The position numbers and the translations under genes are program-made. From positions 186,001 through 250,000 of the forward strand of contig DDEN01000050.1 of NCBI GenBank assembly GCA_002336115.1: 64,000 nt of DNA, read 5' to 3'. This stretch comes from Chitinophagaceae bacterium UBA1953 (lineage in GTDB: Bacteria; Bacteroidota; Bacteroidia; Chitinophagales; Chitinophagaceae). The notes beneath the pieces are model-generated. The model was not told the origin of the DNA. It saw only the letters and a program-made list of their open reading frames with translations, and ran no database searches. Of the stretch, positions 41,991-52,170 are shown piece after piece (position 1 is the stretch's first letter; each line of letters opens with the position of its first letter).

Positions 41991-44900
41991 TTATGCAGCT
42001 ACATTATCCGGAGCAAACTTTTTGTTTTTATATGCCACATGCATTAGGCTGGGCAACACAATCAGCAGCAATGGCAGCGCCACAATAAAGCCACCTATTA
42101 CTGCAATGGCCAGCGGCTGGTGCAGTTGTGCACCGGTGCCAATACCCAATGCAATTGGCATCAAAGCTATTATGGCACCAAGTGCTGTCATCAGCTTAGG
42201 CCGCAACCTTGTAGAGATGGAATAGATAATAGCTTTGTCAACATTTTTTGTTTGCAGCAACGAATCCCTGAATTGCAGAAAAGTGAAAATGGCATTTTCT
42301 CCAATGATACCTACAATCATAATAAGACCGGTATAGCTGCCAACATTTAAAGGGGTATTGGTAAGATACAGCCCCATATAACTGCCGCTGATGCCTAAGA
42401 CTGCAATCAATAAAATCATTAATGCCACTTTAAAATCACGGAATAAAAACAAGATGACACAAAAAACCAACAGGCTGCTGGTTATTAAAATCATCAACAG
42501 TTCACTGAAAGATTTTTGCTGGTCGGCATAGGCGCCGCCATACACAATATGATACCCTTTGGGCATCACTACTTTTGCAGCCACTTCTTTTTGTATATCC
42601 TTCATCACACTGCCAAGGTCACGGTTGTCAAGCCTGCCGGTTACCACACCCATTGACTGTAAATCTTCTCTTTCCACTTCTGCATCACCCGGATTTAATT
42701 TAATATCCGCTAAATCAGAAATTGGTTTCAACTTACCGTTCGGTAAAAAAATCTGCATTCGTTTTATATCTTCCACACTCAGGTTTCTGTTGCCTGGAAA
42801 AACTACCCGTAAAGAAGAAAGTTGTTGCTTGTCAAAAACAGTACCTACTATATTTCCTTCCAATGCCGTTTGCAACTGGTATTGCAGGCTGGCAGGCGTT
42901 ATTCCATACTGTGCCAATGTTATTGCATCTGGTTCAATTGAAATAGAAGGCCCTGCAATTACAATTCCATCAAACACATCAGCAGTGCCTTTTACATTGG
43001 TAACAACGTCGCTGACTTGTTTAGAAAGCTCCTGTAGTTTTTTCTGGTCGTTACCAAATATTTTTACTTCAATGGGTTGTACCGATGTCATTAAATCTCC
43101 GAGCATGTCACCAATTACCTGTCCAAAATCAATACGTAATGCAGGTTGGGTGGCTTCTACTTTGGCTCTTATTTCATCTATTACCTGGTTTGAATTTCTC
43201 TTTCTTTTTTTCTTCAATTGTATCAGGTAATCGCCCCGGTTGGGTTCTGTAATGAAAAAGCCCATCTGTGTTCCGGTTCTTCTTGAATAAGTTTCTACTT
43301 CAGGTATTGTGGTAATTATTTTTTCCGCTTCTCTTAACATCCTGTCAGTTTCTTCCAACGATGTACCCGGTGGCGAACTATAATCCAGTACAATACTTCC
43401 TTCATCCATCTCCGGTAAAAAACCTGTTTGCAGTTTGGGCAGCACATAATAAATACTGGCTGCCAGTAAAAGCATAAACAACACACTGATGTAAGGCTTT
43501 TTGATAAAGAAGCCTACCCATTTTTGATTATGGACCGTATGTGGATGAGTGGATTCTTTTAGTCTTTTTAAACGCTGTTTAGCAGTTAATACTTTTTTCT
43601 TGTTTCTGCTTAACAATAAATAAATGACTGGTAACCCTAACCATGTAACAAAGAATGAACACACCAGTGTTATAATCATGGTGTCGGTCATCACTTTAAA
43701 ATAAGCTCCAGCCACACCTGTCATTAATATGAAGGGAAGGAAAATAACGATGGTGCTAAGTGAAGAACCAACCATCGCCGGAAATAAATACTGAATGGCT
43801 TTCTGCAAAAGCGTTCCCGTTGGCTCCTGCGGATGTTCTTCATGGGTACGGTGTATCTGTTCCACCACTACAATAGCATCATCAATTATCAACCCAATGG
43901 CTGCTGCCATTGCACCAAGGGTCATAATATTAAACGTTTGCCCGGTGGCATATAATACTATCAAGGTAAGCAACAGCGTAACCGGAATGGTTATCAAAAT
44001 GACAGTGCTTGCTTTGAGTGAACGCAGAAAAATAATCGCCACAATTATTGCTAAAGCCAGACCAATCCACAAACTGTCCGTAACACTTTTGATAGAATCT
44101 TTTACAAAATCAGCCTGTACATAAAATGGAGAAATGGTAACACCCTTTGGCAATACTTTTCTTAATTCGTCCACTTTTTTCTGCATCTTGTCCGATAAGT
44201 CAACCAGGTTTGCGTTTGGTTGCTTTACTACCGCCAATAAAACGGCAGAATGTCCGTTCGCATTTATTTTTACATACTCTTTTGCTTCCTGAATAGTTAC
44301 TGTTGCAATATCCTGTAGTGTTACAATTCGTTTTCCGTTATTACTGATAACTAATTTTTCAACTTCAGCTTTGGTATCTACTACGGCATCGGTTACCGTT
44401 AAATACATCTGGCGGTAATCAGATAAATAGCCGTTGGATTTAATAAAGTTAGTGGCATTGAGTGCGGTGATGATGGCATCAGGAGTAATTCCGAGTGTAC
44501 TCATCTTACCCACATCCAGGGTAAGCCAGTACTCTTTGGTCTTACCACCAATAACCCTTATTTCACTAACTCCATCCACCTGCGACAGGAAAGGTTTGAT
44601 AGTATATTGTGCCAATAGCTTTTCTTCAATTGGCGACAGGTTAGGCGCTTCTAATGTATATCCTATTACAGGAAGAATAGATGGATTCATCCGTTCCACT
44701 GTTATCTGCACATCTGGTGGCAGAATATTTCTTATCTGGCTAATTTTTGATTCAATACGTTGCTGGCTTACATCCATATTTGCCTTCCAGTCCATATAGG
44801 CGCTGATTTCGCAACTGCCACGGCTGGTAGTGCTGCGGATTATTTTTAAATCAGGCACCTGCTTCACTGCGTTTTCCAGTTCACGGGTAACTGTAATCAT

Positions 44901-45071
44901 CATTTTATTTACCGGCTGCTGTCCGGCATCTGCAATAATTTTTATTTTAGGAAAGGTAATTTCGGGAAACAATGCAGACTGCATTTTGCCATACGAAAAA
45001 ATGCCGGCCATAATGATGATGGTCAGTATGATGGTGATAGGGTTCTTATGCGAAACAAAATAATTTTTCAT
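41991..45071 (-). CDS. RND-family efflux transporter permease
   Basis: In this 1026-residue protein the N-terminal helix is followed by the large periplasmic loop and twelve membrane helices. The proton relay segment AAIGLIIDDAIVVVEQIHR holds the DD pair of drug-type RND pumps. The second half repeats the first. Gene order TolC, adaptor, permease with gaps of 4 and 11 bp shows an operon. The substrate could be drugs, dyes or other toxic compounds. Confidence 0.95.
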   Translation of the reverse strand: MKNYFVSHKNPITIILTIIIMAGIFSYGKMQSALFPEITFPKIKIIADAGQQPVNKMMITVTRELENAVKQVPDLKIIRSTTSRGSCEISAYMDWKANMDVSQQRIESKISQIRNILPPDVQITVERMNPSILPVIGYTLEAPNLSPIEEKLLAQYTIKPFLSQVDGVSEIRVIGGKTKEYWLTLDVGKMSTLGITPDAIITALNATNFIKSNGYLSDYRQMYLTVTDAVVDTKAEVEKLVISNNGKRIVTLQDIATVTIQEAKEYVKINANGHSAVLLAVVKQPNANLVDLSDKMQKKVDELRKVLPKGVTISPFYVQADFVKDSIKSVTDSLWIGLALAIIVAIIFLRSLKASTVILITIPVTLLLTLIVLYATGQTFNIMTLGAMAAAIGLIIDDAIVVVEQIHRTHEEHPQEPTGTLLQKAIQYLFPAMVGSSLSTIVIFLPFILMTGVAGAYFKVMTDTMIITLVCSFFVTWLGLPVIYLLLSRNKKKVLTAKQRLKRLKESTHPHTVHNQKWVGFFIKKPYISVLFMLLLAASIYYVLPKLQTGFLPEMDEGSIVLDYSSPPGTSLEETDRMLREAEKIITTIPEVETYSRRTGTQMGFFITEPNRGDYLIQLKKKRKRNSNQVIDEIRAKVEATQPALRIDFGQVIGDMLGDLMTSVQPIEVKIFGNDQKKLQELSKQVSDVVTNVKGTADVFDGIVIAGPSISIEPDAITLAQYGITPASLQYQLQTALEGNIVGTVFDKQQLSSLRVVFPGNRNLSVEDIKRMQIFLPNGKLKPISDLADIKLNPGDAEVEREDLQSMGVVTGRLDNRDLGSVMKDIQKEVAAKVVMPKGYHIVYGGAYADQQKSFSELLMILITSSLLVFCVILFLFRDFKVALMILLIAVLGISGSYMGLYLTNTPLNVGSYTGLIMIVGIIGENAIFTFLQFRDSLLQTKNVDKAIIYSISTRLRPKLMTALGAIIALMPIALGIGTGAQLHQPLAIAVIGGFIVALPLLLIVLPSLMHVAYKNKKFAPDNVAA

Positions 45072-45082
45072 TGCCTTTCTTG

Positions 45083-46015
45083 TTATTGCTTAATAGTTAC
45101 CTTGGCCGTATCACCTAAACCGTAATTGCCAGTTAGTAAAATTTTATCTGCCATAGAAAACTGAGGGGAGAGCACTTCCACACTGGTGCTGTTTTCCAAT
45201 CCTTTTTTAATGGGCACTTTTACGGCAGTAACACTGTCAATCAACTTCATTACCCAAAACTCACTTTGTGTTTCATCGGTTAACACTGCATCTTTAGGTA
45301 ACGATAAAGCATTGAGCTTACTCTTTTTTACCAATATCACTTTTGCAATCAATCCTTCAGGTATTTGCTGGCTGTTGTTTACTTTGATGACGATGCTTTG
45401 TGTTTGAGATACGGGGTCAACCGTTGGCATTTGCGAAGCTACATATCCGTTTAGTTGTGTACCATCAGGCAGTTTCAACAAAACATTTTTATTACCAGAC
45501 AGAAATGGTTTTAATTCATAAGGAAGGTCTAATAAAAAACAGAAACTATTTTTATCACTGATAATGGCCAACTGTTCTCCATCGGTTACATAATCTCCGT
45601 CACGGTAATTTAGTGTGGTTACATAGCCTGTTCCCGGAGATTTAATATGAATAATACCTGTAAAACGGAATGATGAATCCAGCACATTGATAGTATTACC
45701 GAGAGCTTCTGCTTCTTTGGTTTTAATAATAAAAACTTCCTGACCACGGTTGATAAACCTTCCAAGCTGGGCATTTACCGATTGTAAATAACCGGTGGCA
45801 TTCGCTTTTATAAAAGTCTTCAACTGAAAAGCTGAAGTGGCGTTTAACTCAATACTTTCTGTTAACGGACCAGTACTGATGCTGGTTACTGTTACCGGTG
45901 TACCTGCTTCTGCATTAATCTCATTAGCTGTTGGTGCAGCTTTATCTTCGCCACAACCTGCAAGCATCCCTGCAAGGGATAACAATACGCCAATATGTTT
46001 AAGTTTTACCTGCAT
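45083..46015 (-). CDS. RND efflux periplasmic adaptor (membrane fusion) protein
   Basis: This 310-residue protein has a lipoprotein signal (LSLAGMLAGC), lipoyl-like barrel parts SPGTGYVTTLNYRDGDYV and AIISDKNSFCFLLDLP, and a C-terminal part with GLIAKVILVKKS. It links the inner membrane permease to the TolC-like channel. It is shorter than usual adaptors because the coiled-coil hairpin is reduced, as in CusB-like minimal forms. Confidence 0.92.
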   Translation of the reverse strand: MQVKLKHIGVLLSLAGMLAGCGEDKAAPTANEINAEAGTPVTVTSISTGPLTESIELNATSAFQLKTFIKANATGYLQSVNAQLGRFINRGQEVFIIKTKEAEALGNTINVLDSSFRFTGIIHIKSPGTGYVTTLNYRDGDYVTDGEQLAIISDKNSFCFLLDLPYELKPFLSGNKNVLLKLPDGTQLNGYVASQMPTVDPVSQTQSIVIKVNNSQQIPEGLIAKVILVKKSKLNALSLPKDAVLTDETQSEFWVMKLIDSVTAVKVPIKKGLENSTSVEVLSPQFSMADKILLTGNYGLGDTAKVTIKQ

Positions 46016-46019
46016 GTTT

Positions 46020-47258
46020 TTATTGTTTTCTGTTCCAGTAATTAATTTGATTAAGTATCTGCAATCGGGCTATTGAATTTTGAGTAATAATATTTTTTGC
46101 ATTCAGGTAGTTGCCAATAGCAATTATATAGTCAGCTATCCTTACATCGCCTGTTACTAATTGCTGCCGTTGTGCTTTAATCAGGCCATCGGCATATTTT
46201 ATCTGTGTAGAAGTTTGCTCTATCAGTTGCTCCGTTTGCGAAAGCTGTTGTTGCAGTTGGGCAATTTGTTGTTGATATTGTTTAGAAAAGAAATCACGGT
46301 AGTTCTGCCTGTTTTGTTCTGCAATATTATTTTTTTGGTGCAGCATTCTGCGCTGCCTGCCATCATAAATTGGAACAGTAACTGTAACCCCCGCACTTAC
46401 GCCAAAGTTCCTTAATGGTGTGGCAATAAAGGAAGAATTATAACCACCATCTGCATACAAACCCATCCTGGGCCGGTATGCAAAATCTACCTGCTTATCT
46501 GCAGCAATAATTTTAAGACTGTCAATATGAAACTGCTGATAGAAAACTGTTTGTTCAATTGGCAGCAGGTTAATGTCTAAACCGGACGGAGAAGTTAAAA
46601 CAGTAAACGCAGTATCATTAAGCCCGGTAATATAATTTAAGGCAGCAAAATCATTCCGGTATTGAATCCGTAATTGTTTTATCAATAATTCCTGTTGCTG
46701 CACATTCACTAAAAAAGAAAGAAAGTCAGTTTGTTTATAAACACCTTTTTCTGCCAGTCGTTTTAAAATGGCTTCTTCTTCTTTTAACAGGGTAAGCATT
46801 TCCTGATTAAAATTAATTTGCTGTAAGTCGCCGTAGGTAGTAATGTATTGTTGGGTGATGCTGCGTTTTAAATCCTGCTCCGATATTTTTCCCTGGTTCT
46901 GCAAGCCCAGATTTTGTAATTGTATGGCGAGGTATTGATTGTTTAAATTCTGTTTGCCAACTATCGTTTGCGATACACTGACCAATGCGTTGTAAGTATG
47001 AATATTGGTGATAGCTCCATCATAGCCCCAGGTTTTAACTACCGGAGCATAGGTGCCTGCCGTACTGCCGTTTACCAGTGGCCTAAAGTTTGCCCTGAGC
47101 CGCTGGCTATCTATCTTGTTGTTTTGTACCTGAAACTGGTAATCTTTCAGCAACGGACTATTTTGTATGCCGGAGTTGATATAGTAATCAAGGGTCTTTT
47201 GTGCCCCGGCATTTCCAGCCATTATCACTGTGAAAAGTATTAAATAATATTTCCTCAT
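46020..47258 (-). CDS. TolC-family outer membrane efflux channel
   Basis: This 412-residue protein has a signal peptide (LILFTVIMAGNAGAQ) and two long coiled-coil repeats rich in Gln (QQQIAQLQQQLSQTEQLIEQ). It is the first gene of the RND operon. TolC channels carry the pump substrate across the outer membrane. Confidence 0.93.
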   Translation of the reverse strand: MRKYYLILFTVIMAGNAGAQKTLDYYINSGIQNSPLLKDYQFQVQNNKIDSQRLRANFRPLVNGSTAGTYAPVVKTWGYDGAITNIHTYNALVSVSQTIVGKQNLNNQYLAIQLQNLGLQNQGKISEQDLKRSITQQYITTYGDLQQINFNQEMLTLLKEEEAILKRLAEKGVYKQTDFLSFLVNVQQQELLIKQLRIQYRNDFAALNYITGLNDTAFTVLTSPSGLDINLLPIEQTVFYQQFHIDSLKIIAADKQVDFAYRPRMGLYADGGYNSSFIATPLRNFGVSAGVTVTVPIYDGRQRRMLHQKNNIAEQNRQNYRDFFSKQYQQQIAQLQQQLSQTEQLIEQTSTQIKYADGLIKAQRQQLVTGDVRIADYIIAIGNYLNAKNIITQNSIARLQILNQINYWNRKQ

Positions 47259-47295
47259 TGGCTTAACAATTTTACCACCGACATAAAAAAAATTA

Positions 47296-47334
47296 CAGCT
47301 ACCGGTAAATTATGGCGATAACCACCAGTAGCTG
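47296..47334 (-). terminator. Hairpin and T-run upstream of the TolC-type gene
   Basis: CAGCTACCGG pairs with CCAGTAGCTG (one mismatch) around a 19-base loop. Beyond it on the minus strand lies TTTTTTTT. It should end transcripts of the PepSY-like gene at 47365. Confidence 0.65.
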
Positions 47335-47364
47335 CCACTGAAAATAATACTAATGAATGCTCAA

Positions 47365-47931
47365 TTAGTGTTCACAAACTATCGCACCTTCATTGCTAAA
47401 AATCACCTCTTTGGTAGTTGTACCTTTGCTCAGGTCAACGAGATATTGCACAGTTTTATCTGCCAGTTGCAGTTTTTCAATCTGGTCACCTGCTTTGTAG
47501 TCCGCATATTTTGCGGTTATCGCATCCCTTACTTTATCAGGTGCCGTTTTCATCTGCACATCTTCTTCCTGCTGCACAAAGCTGCCATCAGGTTTAAATA
47601 TCAAAGACAAGTTTGGTGCACCCGGTTTTGAAACAGCAACATCTATCGCATCGCCACCCTGGCAAAGAGGGTCGGAAGCTGCGCCGGTAATTGTATAGCC
47701 AGCATATTGCTTTGCCACAAATTCTTTTGCAGCAGCAGGCAACTTATCCAAAGCAATTTTACCTTCGGGTAAAGTTGCATTATTGTTTGTACCTTTTGCT
47801 TTTAACTCAGCTTGTTCTGTTTCCGCAGTTTCTTCTTTTTCATCCTTTTCGTTTTTTTCATTATCACAGCTTATCACAAATATTGCAAGTGAAAAAGCAA
47901 GGGCCGGTATCATAAATTTCTTAAGTAACAT
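47365..47931 (-). CDS. PepSY-like lipoprotein
   Basis: This 188-residue protein has a lipobox in FSLAIFVISC followed by a highly charged linker (EKNEKDEKEETAETEQAE) and a PepSY-like part (LPAAAKEFVAKQYAGYTITGA). Such periplasmic proteins are thought to inhibit proteases or bind metal or ligand. Two related secreted proteins lie at 53677 and 54220. Confidence 0.85.
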   Translation of the reverse strand: MLLKKFMIPALAFSLAIFVISCDNEKNEKDEKEETAETEQAELKAKGTNNNATLPEGKIALDKLPAAAKEFVAKQYAGYTITGAASDPLCQGGDAIDVAVSKPGAPNLSLIFKPDGSFVQQEEDVQMKTAPDKVRDAITAKYADYKAGDQIEKLQLADKTVQYLVDLSKGTTTKEVIFSNEGAIVCEH

Positions 47932-48022
47932 CTTTTAATTTTTAAGTGAATGATTAATATAGGGTAAAGATTGGAAAGGAAACTGTAGAAAATCTGAATT
48001 TTGATTATTATGCCCGTATTTA

Positions 48023-48592
48023 TCACAATGAGCCTTTTCGGTTTATCTCAATTTTCATTAGAATTGTTTCCATCAGCTCTAATTGCTTCTGTTGTATTTC
48101 ACAGAGATGTTTATACTGGTCAATCACCGACAAATCCATCTTTTCATGCAGTGTCCTTATTTCTATTTCTGCTTTCAGGTTTACCATATAATCATTGATG
48201 GCCCGTTGCCGGTCTTTCTCTTCCTTCCTGTTTTGGCTCATCATTATTACCGGTGCCTGAATAGCGGCTATACAGGACAAGATTAAGTTGAGAAGAATGT
48301 ATGGAAAGGGGTCGAAACTTTTATTATCCATCACCAATGTGTTGTAGGCTATCCAGCCAAACAACAACATCATAAAAATGATAATAAACTTCCAGCTTCC
48401 TCCAAAGATTGCTACATTATCCGCCATTCTTTCGCCAAGTGTACGGTTGTTGCTTGCGCCTCCGTCTGATAATTTATCGGACAAGGTATTTTCTTCTTCT
48501 AAAGCTTTTCCAACTATGGAATGCAGCTTCCGTAATTGCTCATTTTCGGTTTGTAATAACCGCATAATGTAGGTTTGCTTACTTGATTTCAT
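48023..48592 (-). CDS. DUF1003 membrane protein
   Basis: This protein of about 189 residues starts at ATG 48592 (a TTG at 48610 opens the frame). It has two membrane helices (WKFIIIFMMLLFGWIAYNTL and YILLNLILSCIAAIQAPVIMM) with the DUF1003 motif DPFPYILLNL. The cytoplasmic C-tail is charged. It follows the H+-ATPase gene with a 26-bp gap. Function unknown, possibly in membrane stress. Confidence 0.92.
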   Translation of the reverse strand: MKSSKQTYIMRLLQTENEQLRKLHSIVGKALEEENTLSDKLSDGGASNNRTLGERMADNVAIFGGSWKFIIIFMMLLFGWIAYNTLVMDNKSFDPFPYILLNLILSCIAAIQAPVIMMSQNRKEEKDRQRAINDYMVNLKAEIEIRTLHEKMDLSVIDQYKHLCEIQQKQLELMETILMKIEINRKGSL

Positions 48593-48618
48593 TAGTTGTA
48601 AATTTTTCAAATGTAGCG

Positions 48619-51003
48619 TTACGGATGTTTAATTATGGATGATTTGGTGATGCGATTTGGGTCAATTAAAAGTTTTATAGAATCATTGATTAATAAATTA
48701 ACAATTGCAAAAAATAATAAAGTGCTGCCTATAACAACTGGCGAAAGTTGTGAAAATCCTTTGAAGCCAAACAACAACAGGATACATACCGCTAATATAT
48801 CCGCCAATATTATCACTAACAGAGCTTTGTTAATTGGCTGTCTATAAAATGGTTTATCCGTTCGGATTACAAGGACTGATATAATACTTGAAAAGAAGAG
48901 ACAGGCAAAACCTAAAGAATGATAAGAGCCTGCATCTGTCAGCTTAAAAAAGGATTTTGCAAAAAAGTACCAGGTTGTACATTCAGCAAATAGTAAGAAG
49001 CCAAGGATTAACCCTTTTTTTACCAATGGTTTTAAATTCCAATTAGCAGGCGTCGAACTCCAGCTAACTTTATCGGCTGCCAAAGCCAATACTACAAAAT
49101 CAATTAAAAACAACATCAGCACCATGTCTAATGTGGCAACAACAAATTGTTTTGATATAATGAATGAAACACAGACAAACAGAATAGTCTGTATTGTTTT
49201 AGCAATTTTATTTACCGTGTAATGGCTGATACGTTCATGAATACTTCTGCCCACTTTTATCAATTCCAATATTTGCTGTAGCCCTTCTTTTAACAGGATA
49301 ATACTTGCCGCCTGCTTAGCTACATCAGTTGCGTTTTTTACAGCAATGCCAACTTCTGCTTGTTTTAAAGCTGGTGCGTCGTTTACACCATCACCCGTCA
49401 TTCCTACAATCTGATGTTCCTGCTGTAAGGTTTTTACAATATTAAATTTATCCTCGGGCAGTACTTCGGCAAATCCATTATGAGAATGAATGCTTTTACT
49501 ACCTGCGCCACTTTCAAACTGAGGTCTCACATCAGATATAGAGACAATATTATTACCAATACCTGCCTGGGTTGCTATTTCTTTTCCAATTGGTAAAGCA
49601 TCGCCGGTTAACATTTTTATACCAATACCCATTTCTTTTATCCGGGATAGCATTTCATGAGCATCAGGGCGGGGTGGGTCGTAAAGTGCAGCAATACCGA
49701 CAAAAGTAAAATGTTTATCTTCTTCTGCTACTGCTACGGCAATCGTTTTAAATCCTTTATGTGCCCATTCAATTACTTTTTCATCATGTTCGTATGTGGC
49801 TAATCCACACAGCGTTTTTATGGCGGTATAAGCTCCCTTGGCAACAGTCTTCTTTTTGCCTGCTGATTCTACTATAGCCTCCGTATGTTTTAAAGTAGCA
49901 TTGAAGGGAATAAATTTTACCTGTTTATAGTGTTCTTTAATTGATACTTGACTTTCAGCCTCATTTATAAACGCAAGGTCAATAGCGTCTTCATTTGCTT
50001 TCACAGATGCCATTGCACCATAACTTAAAACATCATCTTTTGAAAAAGTACCTGCTGAAATTGTTTCCTGCAAGGTCAGTTCGTTTTTAGTAATAGTTCC
50101 TGTCTTATCAATACAAAGTGTGGTAAGCGTAGCGGCATCTTCTGTTGCACTTAATTTGGTTACGAGTAATCCATTTTCGGCAAGTTCTTTTGAACCCCTT
50201 GCCATACTGATGGTAAACATTGCCGGGAGACCAACAGGTACTGCCGAAACCAGTAATATTAGAATGAGCGGAAGTATGGTAAGAAAGCTTTGTCCGCCAA
50301 TTAATCCGATTGCTGTTGTAATGGCAAGCAGAGATACCACTGCAATAAAAAGCATCCGCACCACTTTAGCCACTACTTCTTCCATGTGCATTTTATGGCT
50401 GGCGGTCATAACAAGCTTTGCAGTTTTACCAAAGAAGGTTTGTGTACCTGTTGCTGTAACAACTGCTGTTGCTTCGCCGCCTTTTGCAACAGAGCCAGCA
50501 AAAACTGTATCACCGGGTTTATTTTCAATCAGTGCGGTTTCGCCGGTGAGTGCTGATTTATCTACTTTTAGTTCTCCTTCTTTCAACTCCATGTCGGCTG
50601 TAAGAAAGTCGCCCATACGAAGGCGGACTACATCACCAGGCAGCAATTCTCTGGAAGGTAGCTGAATCCAGTCACTATTTCTAAGCACCCTTGCCATAAC
50701 CTGCAATTGTTGCTGAAGTGCAGCCACTGTTTTTGCAGCTTTCAGTTCATTAAAGAAACCAATCAGCCCGTTAAAAATTAACAGGCCTGTTATAACAAAT
50801 CCATCAAACGGTTTATGCAGTAAAAAAGAAATGACGATTGTTGCTTCCAGCATCCATGCCGTTAATCCCCAGAATTTTTTGGCCAACAAAATTATTACAG
50901 AGATTTGCTTTTCCTTTACTTCATTAAATCCATACTGAAGCCGGAGTGCTGCAACCTGCTCATCAGATAAGCCGGTTAAAATATTGGTATTATTTTCATT
51001 CAT
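48619..51003 (-). CDS. P-type proton-exporting ATPase (plasma-membrane H+-ATPase type)
   Basis: This 794-residue protein has the phosphorylation motif CIDKTGTITKNE, the A-domain SALTGETAL, the P-domain MTGDGVNDAPALK, and ten membrane helices. The architecture fits P3A H+-ATPases. It pumps H+ outward at the inner membrane. It shares the operon with a VIT-type transporter, Usp, K+ channel and DUF1003 gene, a set suited to ion and acid stress. Confidence 0.95.
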   Translation of the reverse strand: MNENNTNILTGLSDEQVAALRLQYGFNEVKEKQISVIILLAKKFWGLTAWMLEATIVISFLLHKPFDGFVITGLLIFNGLIGFFNELKAAKTVAALQQQLQVMARVLRNSDWIQLPSRELLPGDVVRLRMGDFLTADMELKEGELKVDKSALTGETALIENKPGDTVFAGSVAKGGEATAVVTATGTQTFFGKTAKLVMTASHKMHMEEVVAKVVRMLFIAVVSLLAITTAIGLIGGQSFLTILPLILILLVSAVPVGLPAMFTISMARGSKELAENGLLVTKLSATEDAATLTTLCIDKTGTITKNELTLQETISAGTFSKDDVLSYGAMASVKANEDAIDLAFINEAESQVSIKEHYKQVKFIPFNATLKHTEAIVESAGKKKTVAKGAYTAIKTLCGLATYEHDEKVIEWAHKGFKTIAVAVAEEDKHFTFVGIAALYDPPRPDAHEMLSRIKEMGIGIKMLTGDALPIGKEIATQAGIGNNIVSISDVRPQFESGAGSKSIHSHNGFAEVLPEDKFNIVKTLQQEHQIVGMTGDGVNDAPALKQAEVGIAVKNATDVAKQAASIILLKEGLQQILELIKVGRSIHERISHYTVNKIAKTIQTILFVCVSFIISKQFVVATLDMVLMLFLIDFVVLALAADKVSWSSTPANWNLKPLVKKGLILGFLLFAECTTWYFFAKSFFKLTDAGSYHSLGFACLFFSSIISVLVIRTDKPFYRQPINKALLVIILADILAVCILLLFGFKGFSQLSPVVIGSTLLFFAIVNLLINDSIKLLIDPNRITKSSIIKHP

Positions 51004-51020
51004 TCAAACTAACCATGTGT

Positions 51021-51710
51021 TTATGCTCCAAATAATTTTGCTACTCCAAATGCTGCAGCCGCAGCCAATGCACCAATTATCATAACCTTTAATGCACCAG
51101 AAAGTAAAGGCTGGCCAGTTACCTTACTTTTAAAATATCCAAAAATAAAAAGGCAGATAAGTGTTATGATGGCTGATATTTTTAATCCTTCGCTTGGTGT
51201 TTGTGTAAAGAAGTACGGAGAAAGGGGAATTAATCCACCGACTACATAACTTAGTCCAATGGTGGCGGCACTCTTTGATGCCCTGTTTGGGTCGGGTTGT
51301 TCCAGCCCTAATTCAAATTTCATCATAAACTTTACCCACTTATCCTTGTCCTTTGCTAACTCATCGGCCAGCATTATTTGTGAAGTGTTACTAAAACCAT
51401 ATTCTGCAAAAATCTCTTTCACTTCTTCCTTTTCCCTTTCAGGTATATTCTCCACCTCATAATATTCCTTAGCCAGTTCAGATTTATAATGGTCCCACTC
51501 AGTTTTACCTGCCAGGTAGCCGCCTAAGCCCATAGCAATAGAACCAGCAATTACTTCTGCAATGCCAGCAGTTGTTACTATTGCATTATTGCTTACGGCA
51601 CTACTTATGCCAGCAGCCAGTGCAAAGGGTACGGTAAGGCCATCACTCATTCCTATTACAACATCCGTAATAAAATCAGAACTTTTTAAATGTTTCTCTG
51701 TGTGTATCAT
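51021..51710 (-). CDS. VIT1/CCC1-family iron/manganese transporter
   Basis: This 229-residue protein has ITDVVIGMSDGLTVPFALAAG and AEVIAGSIAMGLGGYLAGKTE with the E-rich metal-binding helices KEYYEVENIPEREKEEVKEIF, and five membrane helices. Such proteins move Fe2+ or Mn2+ out of the cytoplasm. Gaps of 6 and 17 bp to its neighbours put it in the H+-ATPase operon. Confidence 0.93.
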   Translation of the reverse strand: MIHTEKHLKSSDFITDVVIGMSDGLTVPFALAAGISSAVSNNAIVTTAGIAEVIAGSIAMGLGGYLAGKTEWDHYKSELAKEYYEVENIPEREKEEVKEIFAEYGFSNTSQIMLADELAKDKDKWVKFMMKFELGLEQPDPNRASKSAATIGLSYVVGGLIPLSPYFFTQTPSEGLKISAIITLICLFIFGYFKSKVTGQPLLSGALKVMIIGALAAAAAFGVAKLFGA

Positions 51711-51716
51711 GTAAAA

Positions 51717-52142
51717 TTATTTATGTTGGGAAGTAATTACCAATACCGGTACTTTACTGTGGCGGATAACATGCTCTGCCACACTGCTTAATAGTAAATG
51801 TGATATACCGGTTCTGCCATGGGTGCCCATTACAATGTAATCTGCACCCCACTCATTGGCCGTTTCTACAATATTAGCAGCAGGTTTACCATCTTTAATG
51901 AAAGTCCAGTTCTGGTTGATGCCAAATTCCGATTGCAATCTCTCAAATAATTCCCTTGCCTCTTTGTGCAAATCTTCCAGGTAATTCTGTGCTGTATAAC
52001 CACCTTCACCCATAAAGCCTGTTGCATCGGCTGCATATACAAAACCAATTTCGGCATTTAACAATTTTGCCAGTTCAATGCCGTGTTGCACCACATTTTC
52101 AGTTAATGGCCCGCCTTCTGTTGCAATTAAAATCTTTTTCAT
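51717..52142 (-). CDS. Universal stress protein
   Basis: The protein has 141 residues from ATG 52142; a longer frame upstream overlaps the channel gene and is not favoured. The Usp fold has MKKILIATEGGPL at the start and GTHGRTGISHLLLSSVAEHV with VLVI, the ATP-binding pattern GxxGxxx(9)G(S/T). It is probably coregulated with the ion genes. Confidence 0.92.
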   Translation of the reverse strand: MKKILIATEGGPLTENVVQHGIELAKLLNAEIGFVYAADATGFMGEGGYTAQNYLEDLHKEARELFERLQSEFGINQNWTFIKDGKPAANIVETANEWGADYIVMGTHGRTGISHLLLSSVAEHVIRHSKVPVLVITSQHK

Positions 52143-52170
52143 GATATATTGTTTAAGTATGAAGCATCCG